Assembly (NCBI RefSeq): GCF_001436505.1
Contig: NZ_AYYI01000034.1
Coordinates: 1-36,934 of the forward strand
Source: Loigolactobacillus rennini DSM 20253
GTDB lineage: Bacteria > Bacillota > Bacilli > Lactobacillales > Lactobacillaceae
DNA length: 36,934 bases
Direction of reading: 5' to 3'
Below are positions 31,490 to 36,934 of the stretch, piece after piece. The position numbers were made by a program, and so were the translations under genes. Numbering within the stretch: position 1 is the first letter of the stretch; every line of letters starts with the position of its first letter. The notes below the pieces were generated by a model. The model was not told the origin of the DNA and searched no databases. It saw nothing but the letters and a program-made list of their open reading frames with translations.

Positions 31490-32042
31490 AAAAAAGCAGA
31501 CTAAATTGACTAAGAAGCCGGCTTCTGTTGATTTAACAGCTAAGCTAAATGCTGCAAAGTTAAAAGAAGCGGCGGCTAATCATATTGTAATGGAAAGTGC
31601 AGAGCACTTGACTATTAATGGACAGGACTATGCCTTAGTCGCAAATTATCATGATGGGTTTGATAAAGAAAAATTAGCCGTTCGTTTTAGCGATATTTTA
31701 TTTAAATATGATTACATCGTAGGCGATTGGGGTTATGAGCAACTGCGTTTAAAGGGTTTTTATGCGGAAAATAATAAACGTGCTCATCGCGATCAATTGA
31801 TTAATACCTTGCAAGATTATTTGTATGAATACTGTAACTTTGGCTGTGCGTATTTTGTTTTACAGCGCTTAGGTGCGCCTAAGCATGAATCACGTCCGGC
31901 AAAGCACCATCGCTCACATTTGTCCCGCGGGCAGCATGATCGTGCTGTGACTAAAAAGAAAGAACACCACACTGCCAAAAAAGCAGGCAGAAAGCGGCAT
32001 TTTACGATTAAACGTCAACAGACAATGAATAAAGTTCATTGA
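31467..32042 (+). CDS. yutD: YutD-family protein
   Basis: This 191-aa product has the YutD domain (about 45-125) with ALVANYHDGFDKEKLAVRFS, YDYIVGDWGYEQLRLKGFY and YLYEYCNFGCAYFVLQRLG, and a strongly basic C-terminus (His/Lys/Arg-rich, about 130-191) that suggests RNA or ribosome contact. It overlaps the yunD stop by 23 nt if it starts at GTG 31467, but that codon is part of the likely ribosome binding site (GTGAGGTGG). A start a few codons later, perhaps at TTG 31506 or a rare ATC near 31479, is also possible. The molecular role is not established. Confidence 0.85.
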   Translation: MRWQIITKKKQTKLTKKPASVDLTAKLNAAKLKEAAANHIVMESAEHLTINGQDYALVANYHDGFDKEKLAVRFSDILFKYDYIVGDWGYEQLRLKGFYAENNKRAHRDQLINTLQDYLYEYCNFGCAYFVLQRLGAPKHESRPAKHHRSHLSRGQHDRAVTKKKEHHTAKKAGRKRHFTIKRQQTMNKVH

Positions 32043-32071
32043 GGTAGAAGAAGGGGAATTGAGTCAGGTAT

Positions 32072-32842
32072 ATGCAGAAAAAATATAAAGCTTATTTTAT
32101 TGATTTAGATGGTACTTTGTACCGGGGAAAAGAAAAAATTCCCGCTGCTTCCCGTTTTATTGGGCGTTTACGTGCAGCAGGAATTCCTTTTTTAGTCCTA
32201 ACAAATAACACAACCCAATCGCCAGAAACAGTGGCAAGAAATTTAACCGCGAATTATGACATGCAAATCGAACCTGAAAATGTTTATACGGCTGGACTAG
32301 CAACGGCTGATTATTTAAAGCAGCTCAATCTTGGCCATACTGTGTATGCTATTGGTGAGCTAGGCTTGAAACAAGCGCTATTGGATCAAGGCTTTTCTTT
32401 TGCTGAATACAAGCCTGCGTATGTCGTGGTGGGTTTAGATTATGATGTTACTTACCATAAATTTGAAAAGGCAACTTTAGCTATTCGCCGTGGTGCCAAA
32501 TTTATTGGCACTAATGCAGACACTAATTTACCTAATGAACGCGGCTTGGTGCCTGGTGCCGGTTCTGTTATTGCTTTAGTGGAACGGGCGACTCAGCAGC
32601 GCGCAACTTATGTGGGCAAGCCAGAGCCAATTATGTTAAAAGCTGCATTAGCACATTTTGGATTGAAAAAATCTGAAGCTCTCATGGTGGGGGATAACTA
32701 CAATACAGACATTATGGCTGGCATTAATACCGGTGTCGATACTTTATTGGTTTATACTGGTTATTCTAAGCCTGAAGACATTAAAAAGGTGGCTGTTAAA
32801 CCAACTTATGAAATTATGAGTTTAGATCAATGGCAGCTTTAA
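32072..32842 (+). CDS. HAD-superfamily IIA phosphatase, NagD-like (TIGR01457 type)
   Basis: This 256-aa cytosolic phosphatase acts on small phosphorylated metabolites. It has HAD motif I FIDLDGTLYRG (D11, D13), motif II LTNNTTQSPE (about 43-52), the Lys in VGKPEP (about 187-192) and motif III MVGDNYNTDIMAG (about 208-220); the cap between motifs II and III is of the IIA type. The physiological substrate is unknown. The gene lies 29 nt after yutD and overlaps the next gene by 13 nt. Confidence 0.92.
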   Translation: MQKKYKAYFIDLDGTLYRGKEKIPAASRFIGRLRAAGIPFLVLTNNTTQSPETVARNLTANYDMQIEPENVYTAGLATADYLKQLNLGHTVYAIGELGLKQALLDQGFSFAEYKPAYVVVGLDYDVTYHKFEKATLAIRRGAKFIGTNADTNLPNERGLVPGAGSVIALVERATQQRATYVGKPEPIMLKAALAHFGLKKSEALMVGDNYNTDIMAGINTGVDTLLVYTGYSKPEDIKKVAVKPTYEIMSLDQWQL

Positions 32843-33477
32843 CCGTTTATCGTATCAAACGCTTTTTTTGGTGGCTGTGTCTCTTTTTTTGCCTGTTGAG
32901 TTGGACGATTTTGTTAACGTTTAGTGCAAGTTGGCTGTACCGATTGGATGCTCACTTTTTAGGGATTGCCAGTCAAGTTTCATTATCAACTCAACAATTG
33001 ATGCGCAATTATCATCAAATGCTGGATTATGTTTTATTCCCATGGGTTCAGAATTTACAAATGACTGATTTTCCCAGCTCTTTTACTGGCGTACAACATT
33101 TTGCGGATGTCAAACAATTGGTGTTGCTTAATTATTTGGTGTTACTGTTGACGACACCGTTAAGTGTTTATTTTTTACGGCGTTTACGGCAACAAAATTT
33201 ACTCTGGCAATTGCAAGGGCCAGCGGCTTTGATGGCGGGAGTGCCGATCATTATTTTATTTGCTTTGCTGATCAATTTTCAGGATTTTTTTACCGTTTTT
33301 CATCAGCTTCTCTTTCGCAATCAAGATTGGCTGTTTGATCCCGCCTTAGATCCCATTATTAATGCGTTGCCGGCGACTTTTTTCTTACATTGTTTCCTAC
33401 TGGCCATTGGTTGGTTTGAAATTGGGGCGGTTACCGGCTGGTTAATTGGGCGGCACGCGTTAAATTCTCTGGCCTAA
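32830..33477 (+). CDS. TIGR01906-type integral membrane protein
   Basis: This 215-aa membrane protein has about four hydrophobic helices (around 11-36, 97-115, 132-153 and 184-208). A soluble segment between the first two has the conserved-looking MRNYHQMLDYVLFPW and FTGVQHFADVKQLVLLNY. This pattern belongs to a Lactobacillales family annotated only as a membrane protein. It overlaps the phosphatase gene by 13 nt and so is tightly coupled to it. Its function is unknown. Confidence 0.85.
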   Translation: MAALTVYRIKRFFWWLCLFFCLLSWTILLTFSASWLYRLDAHFLGIASQVSLSTQQLMRNYHQMLDYVLFPWVQNLQMTDFPSSFTGVQHFADVKQLVLLNYLVLLLTTPLSVYFLRRLRQQNLLWQLQGPAALMAGVPIIILFALLINFQDFFTVFHQLLFRNQDWLFDPALDPIINALPATFFLHCFLLAIGWFEIGAVTGWLIGRHALNSLA

Positions 33478-33493
33478 CTGGTGATAAGTTATC

Positions 33494-33548
33494 AAAAAAC
33501 GTACACACTCAGATTAAGTTCAACTTTCTGAGTGTGTACGTTTTTTTG
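33494..33548. terminator. Bidirectional terminator between the membrane protein gene and pgpA
   Basis: A 20-bp perfect stem (33494-33513 with 33527-33547) with A and T runs on each side, between convergent operons. Confidence 0.95.
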
Positions 33549-33566
33549 ATCTAAATGCCTATCATT

Positions 33567-34070
33567 TTAGTAATTATCTTCAGCTTCTGGATGTGCATGT
33601 GCAAGACGGCTAGCAGCAGCTGCGGCAACAGCGCCGACTAAATCGTCTAAAAAGGTGTGGATAATACCGGGTTCGTGGGCATTTAATTTTTTCAGAATAC
33701 CAGGTTTGATTTTATCAATGTAACCATAATTAGTTGACCCGATTGAACCATAGACATTGACAATACTCAATGCCATGACTTCATCGATGCCGTACAAGCC
33801 TTCATCGTTCTCGATGATTTCTTGTAATGGATTCATCAATTGCTTTTTCTCGGCCAATATATCTAACTGAATACCGGTCATAATTGCATTTTGGACTTCG
33901 CGCTTATGCAAGACAACTTCAACACTGTGGCGGCATTCCGTTAACGTTAAATGAGGGATGTAGTCTTTTTGCAAAAACATTACTAATTTAGCGATGTCAT
34001 CTAATCCCACACCACGTTGTGTGAGTAAATTAATCGTGGTTTCGTATAATTTAATTTGATTTGGTGTCAT
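33567..34070 (-). CDS. pgpA: Phosphatidylglycerophosphatase A family protein (YutG-like)
   Basis: It removes the phosphate of phosphatidylglycerol phosphate, the last step to phosphatidylglycerol. The 167-aa product shows the family blocks RGVGLDDIAKLV (about 19-30), KREVQNAIMTGIQLD (about 56-70), DEGLYGIDEVMALSIVNVYGSIG (about 87-109) and HTFLDDLVGAVAAA (about 138-151), with acidic residues for metal binding. Like the Bacillus YutG group it lacks the long membrane helices of E. coli PgpA. It is 2 nt after the ferredoxin reductase gene and surely in the same transcript. Confidence 0.92.
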   Translation of the reverse strand: MTPNQIKLYETTINLLTQRGVGLDDIAKLVMFLQKDYIPHLTLTECRHSVEVVLHKREVQNAIMTGIQLDILAEKKQLMNPLQEIIENDEGLYGIDEVMALSIVNVYGSIGSTNYGYIDKIKPGILKKLNAHEPGIIHTFLDDLVGAVAAAAASRLAHAHPEAEDNY

Positions 34071-34072
34071 GA

Positions 34073-35065
34073 TTAACGCTCCAATTGTGTACTGTGTAGG
34101 GATTGCCGCCGTTCTGGATACAATTTTAAGGCAATGTGATTGATTGCAGTGGGCGCTTCACCAAAACCAGCAGCGATTAATTTAACTTTGCCGGGATAAG
34201 TGACACAATCACCAATACCGTAAATACCAGCAACGCCGGTTTCCATATTTTGATCGACTTTTAAAGCCCGATGTTCTAAAGGTAAGTGCCATTTGCGTAA
34301 AACGCGGCTGTCAGCAGTAAAACCATAGTTGACTAGTAGTGCGTCAACGGCCAAGTCGATATGGTGGTCGCCACGAACTTGCTTAAGTCCTAGTTTAAAG
34401 GTGGGATCAACGCTGACTTGATCAATTAGATAAGGTGTCACCAACTGGACTTGACTTTGTTCCAAGCGTGCAACACTTGATTCTAATCCGCGGAATTGTT
34501 GCCGGCGGTGAATGAGGTAAACTTTTTTTGCAATCTGTTCTAAAGTCAGTGCCCAATCGATGGCGGAATCACCGCCACCAGCAATGGCAACCGTTTTATC
34601 TTTGAAATTAGCCGTATTTTTAACAAAGTAAAAAATTCGCTTACCTTCTAGTTTTGGATCATAGTCGATGGCCAATTTTCGCGGTGCAAATGCGCCACCG
34701 CCAATGGCTACTACAACGTTTCGGGTTCTACGAGTGCCTTGACTCGTCGTTAAGGTGAAGTAACTGTCTGTTTGTTCAATGGCAGTGACTTCTTCATTAG
34801 TTGCCACTGTCGGAGCAAAATCAGGGAAAGCGGCCATTTGTTTGTGTAAGGCGGTTACTAATTGACCACCTTTAATGCCAGCAAAGCCGGCAACATCACG
34901 AATGATTTTCTCCGGATAAAGCGTTGCAACTTGACCACCTAATTCGGGTAAACTTTCAACAACTAGTGTATCTAACTGACGCATGCCAGCATAAAAAGCG
35001 GTGAACATTCCAACGGGACCGCCACCTATAATAGTAACATCATAAATGTGATTTGAATCAGACAA
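34073..35065 (-). CDS. Ferredoxin/flavodoxin-NADP reductase (thioredoxin reductase-like type)
   Basis: This cytosolic FAD enzyme passes electrons between NADPH and ferredoxin or flavodoxin. The 330-aa protein has the FAD-binding GGGPVGMFTAFYAG (about 14-27), the NADP-binding GGGDSAIDWA (about 163-172) and GIGDCVTYPGKVKLIAAGFGEA (about 284-305). The redox-active CxxC of thioredoxin reductase is absent, which places it in the YumC-type FNR group. It is the first gene of a unit with pgpA and divergent from the cyclophilin gene. The electron partner is not in the window. Confidence 0.94.
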   Translation of the reverse strand: MSDSNHIYDVTIIGGGPVGMFTAFYAGMRQLDTLVVESLPELGGQVATLYPEKIIRDVAGFAGIKGGQLVTALHKQMAAFPDFAPTVATNEEVTAIEQTDSYFTLTTSQGTRRTRNVVVAIGGGAFAPRKLAIDYDPKLEGKRIFYFVKNTANFKDKTVAIAGGGDSAIDWALTLEQIAKKVYLIHRRQQFRGLESSVARLEQSQVQLVTPYLIDQVSVDPTFKLGLKQVRGDHHIDLAVDALLVNYGFTADSRVLRKWHLPLEHRALKVDQNMETGVAGIYGIGDCVTYPGKVKLIAAGFGEAPTAINHIALKLYPERRQSLHSTQLER

Positions 35066-35180
35066 AATTTGATTTCCTTCCTAAAATGAGCTGTATTGAT
35101 AAAAATTACTCTAGCACAAAAGTAGGTTAAAGAACAAGCAGGTGTGCCGTTGTTGTGCTTTGAAATCGAATAAACAATTT

Positions 35181-35209
35181 TTGTCAGTGAACCGGTTTTT
35201 TGGTATGCT
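35181..35209 (+). promoter_or_regulatory. Promoter of the cyclophilin gene
   Basis: TTGTCA (35181-35186), a 17-bp spacer and TATGCT (35204-35209), 38 nt before the ATG. Confidence 0.8.
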
Positions 35210-35247
35210 AATCACGTTTGATAATTTAATTAATTCGGAGGACAATT

Positions 35248-35829
35248 ATGACTTACCCGCAATTAGCTTTGGATGCTGCTAAAGGACCTATGGCAGAAAT
35301 TAAAACAACATTAGGTACGATTAAGGTTCAATTATTTCCAGACGAAGCACCAAAAACTGTTAAAAACTTTGTTCAATTAGCACAGGATGGTTATTATGAT
35401 GGCGTTATTTTTCACCGTGTGATTCCAGATTTTATGATTCAAGGTGGTGATCCTACCGGTACTGGAACTGGTGGTAAGAGTATTTTTGGACAACCATTTG
35501 AAGATGAATTTTCAGATAAATTGTTTAATTTAAATGGGGCTTTGTCAATGGCAAACGCTGGACCTAATACTAATGGAAGCCAATTCTTTATTGTCACAAA
35601 TCAACATGTACCAGCAGATATGTTCGATCAAATGCAGGCGGCCCATTTTCCTAGTGAAATTATTGCGGCTTATAAGAAAGGTGGGACACCCTGGTTAGAT
35701 CATCGCCATACAGTATTTGGTCAAGTCGTTTCTGGACTAGATGTTGCACATAAAATCAGCCAGGTTAAACGTGATGCACAAGATAAGCCACTGACGGCTG
35801 TTAAGATTGAAACCATTACAATTGCCTAA
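35248..35829 (+). CDS. Cyclophilin-type peptidyl-prolyl isomerase
   Basis: This 193-aa cytosolic isomerase speeds cis-trans change at proline during folding. It has the cyclophilin signature with [19 protein letters not shown] (about 53-71), including the catalytic Arg, then [16 protein letters not shown] (about 109-124), and the late [10 protein letters not shown] (about 150-159). No signal or lipoprotein sequence is present, so it is intracellular. CGGAGG fixes the start. It is a single-gene unit with its own promoter and terminator. Confidence 0.96.
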   Translation: MTYPQLALDAAKGPMAEIKTTLGTIKVQLFPDEAPKTVKNFVQLAQDGYYDGVIFHRVIPDFMIQGGDPTGTGTGGKSIFGQPFEDEFSDKLFNLNGALSMANAGPNTNGSQFFIVTNQHVPADMFDQMQAAHFPSEIIAAYKKGGTPWLDHRHTVFGQVVSGLDVAHKISQVKRDAQDKPLTAVKIETITIA

Positions 35830-35840
35830 TTTTAACTAAT

Positions 35841-35869
35841 AAGCAGAGGAATAATGACTCTGCTTTTTT
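35841..35869 (+). terminator. Terminator of the cyclophilin gene
   Basis: An 8-bp stem (AAGCAGAG with CTCTGCTT) followed by a T-run. Confidence 0.88.
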
Positions 35870-35882
35870 ATTTTATCTTGAC

Positions 35883-35912
35883 TTGCAGAAAACAAGTTGC
35901 CTTAGTTATAAT
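35883..35912 (+). promoter_or_regulatory. Promoter of the S1-domain gene
   Basis: TTGCAG (35883-35888), an 18-bp spacer and TATAAT (35907-35912). Confidence 0.65.
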
Positions 35913-35957
35913 GATTTGTTAGATTATAACAGCTGCTTAAAAAAGGAGGAGTGCTAA

Positions 35958-36332
35958 ATGACTTATCATATTGGTGATACTGTTACTGGTATAGTGACTG
36001 GCATCCAACCTTATGGCGCATTTGTCGCGCTTGACGAAAAAACACAAGGATTAATTCACATTTCTGAATGCCAGACTGGTTATGTTCCAGATATTCATCA
36101 ACTTTTACAAGTTGGCCAAAAAGTTCAGGTTCAGATATTAGATATAGATGAGTTTAATCAAAAGATTAGTTTGTCGCGACGGACGTTAGCGGCCAAGCCG
36201 ATTTTGGATCACGATTTTCATTACCGGAAGCATTATTGGACCAGTCGCACGGTTCATACTGGGTTTGATCCCATTGCAGAAAATTTACCGATTTGGATTT
36301 CACGGGCGTTGACAGAATTAGTGCGAGAATAA
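35958..36332 (+). CDS. S1 RNA-binding domain protein (YugI/Gsp13/CvfD-like)
   Basis: This 124-aa RNA-binding protein has one S1 domain at its start: GDTVTGIVTGIQPYGAFVAL (6-25), GLIHISE (about 31-37), VGQKVQVQILDID (about 53-65) and KISLSRR (about 70-76). A Tyr/His-rich tail of about 45 aa follows. Relatives are ribosome-associated general stress or virulence-related post-transcriptional regulators. AAAGGAGGAG gives a very strong ribosome binding site. The next gene starts 15 nt after the stop and is probably cotranscribed. Confidence 0.93.
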   Translation: MTYHIGDTVTGIVTGIQPYGAFVALDEKTQGLIHISECQTGYVPDIHQLLQVGQKVQVQILDIDEFNQKISLSRRTLAAKPILDHDFHYRKHYWTSRTVHTGFDPIAENLPIWISRALTELVRE

Positions 36333-36347
36333 TAAAGGGGATTGACC

Positions 36348-36728
36348 ATGAAACAAATTGCAGGAACAATTATGTTATTTGATGATAACGGTGAACCTAA
36401 TTTTTTAGTTACTGAAAAGGCTGATCGATATCACTTATTGTTGACAACACAAGAAGCACATAAAACGCCACTGGCTTCTATTTTAGGTATGCTAAAGTGG
36501 CAACTAGGTGTCGATGTTACTATGCTACGTTTAAGTGAATTGAGTAATGTGATTATTCGTGGCAATGATGTTTCTTTGTTTGTTTTTAAGTGGGGGACAT
36601 TAACGCCACAACAATTAGCTGATAATATTGAAAAATTACGGCAGGCTGGTTATACGTTTGAACGACCTAAAAAGTTACGTGGGTTATTGGCGGAAATTGA
36701 TATGAGTGGTGTGCCACATTTTGATTAG
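36348..36728 (+). CDS. Hypothetical protein, possible degenerate Nudix fold, 126 aa
   Basis: The ATG at 36348 has AAAGGGG 7 nt upstream; TTG at 36342 is too close. The protein opens like a Nudix domain (IAGTIMLFDDNGEPNFLVTE), and the segment HKTPLASILGMLKWQLGV stands where the Nudix box helix would be. The Glu residues and Arg of the GX5EX7REUXEEXGU box are missing, so hydrolysis is unlikely. It is coupled to the S1-domain gene, so a binding role is conceivable. The fold call is inference. Confidence 0.7.
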   Translation: MKQIAGTIMLFDDNGEPNFLVTEKADRYHLLLTTQEAHKTPLASILGMLKWQLGVDVTMLRLSELSNVIIRGNDVSLFVFKWGTLTPQQLADNIEKLRQAGYTFERPKKLRGLLAEIDMSGVPHFD

Positions 36729-36780
36729 GAATACGTTGTATTTATTTTGCAATTGTTTTTAAACTAATTGTGTTTTAAAT

Positions 36781-36933
36781 TTAAATTTTTTCTTGACGCA
36801 TTGGTGAAATGTTGCTATAGTATTGATTGTTGTCAGTTAACGTTTGTTTAATTAACTGAATTTGGGCTTGACAATCACTGATTAGTTTTGCTAAACTAAG
36901 CTGGTTGTCATTTGAGCCTTTATGCAATAACTG
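36781..36933 (-). CDS. 3' end of an unidentified gene running off the right edge
   Basis: On the minus strand a frame is open from the window edge to a TAA at 36781-36783, giving the last 50 residues of a protein. They are helical and Gln/Asn/Leu-rich (QLSLAKLISDCQAQIQLIKQ) and end MRQEKI. Such a tail resembles the C-terminal dimerisation helix of MerR-type regulators, but this is weak. The part upstream lies outside the window. Confidence 0.5.
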   Translation of the reverse strand, partial: QLLHKGSNDNQLSLAKLISDCQAQIQLIKQTLTDNNQYYSNISPMRQEKI

Positions 36934-36934
36934 C

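Noticed and set aside
1-36934. Prophage, insertion sequence, toxin-antitoxin, restriction or CRISPR-Cas genes
   Set aside because: None of the translated frames shows such domains, and gene order is of housekeeping type throughout.

Overview
The window is a core-genome stretch from a low-GC Gram-positive bacterium, most likely a member of the Lactobacillaceae. The evidence is a divergent pepQ/ccpA pair with the DUF948 and YtxH genes beside pepQ, PepV and PepQ dipeptidases, ECF-type vitamin uptake, an FMN riboswitch, AGGAGG-type ribosome binding sites with some GTG and TTG starts, and a YunD-YutD-NagD-TIGR01906 gene run. No prophage, insertion sequence, CRISPR array or resistance cassette is visible. 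The species cannot be named from this sequence.

Layout. 1-2900: a DtxR/MntR-type metalloregulator (-) divergent from a secreted NlpC/P60 hydrolase (+) with four 105-bp repeats. 3100-6580: an FMN riboswitch followed by RibU, two ECF ATPases and EcfT, which together form a complete riboflavin importer in one transcription unit. 6600-10082 (-): an LCP-type wall polymer transferase, a small unknown protein, an aldo/keto reductase and an MscS channel. 10150-13710: DUF948-YtxH, pepQ and ccpA, with a cre site inside the ccpA promoter. 13800-18350: a class A PBP, BirA, a small unknown protein and a GNAT-like protein. 18400-22060: an ASCH protein, a Cse60-like peptide, PepV, an HD hydrolase and a SmtB-type ArsR regulator. 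22160-27970: a wall-associated GDPD, then nucleoside use (a CNT transporter, two nucleoside hydrolases and rpiA). 28000-29290: two small unknown genes, a compact intergenic transcription unit and tRNA-Asn. 29370-33550: a metallophosphatase and the yunD-yutD-nagD-TIGR01906 run. 33560-36934: PgpA and ferredoxin-NADP reductase (-), cyclophilin, a YugI-like S1 protein, a Nudix-like remnant, and the 3' end of an unknown (-) gene running off the window.

The most interesting feature is at 28455-28592. A 15/16 match to the CcpA operator (cre) lies just upstream of a near-perfect promoter (TTGACA, 17 bp, TATAGT). The promoter would make an RNA of about 80 nt with a 5' hairpin, a CU-rich single-stranded stretch and an intrinsic terminator. 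This looks like a CcpA-activated small RNA whose CU-rich part resembles an anti-Shine-Dalgarno seed. The ccpA gene itself is in the same window.

Functional links: carbon control (ccpA, its cre sites, the putative sRNA, and the nucleoside/ribose salvage genes with a cre-like site), cell envelope work (P60, LCP, PBP1A, GDPD, PgpA) and cofactor supply (RibU-ECF, BirA, FNR). All calls are from reading the sequence and translations. No database search was run.
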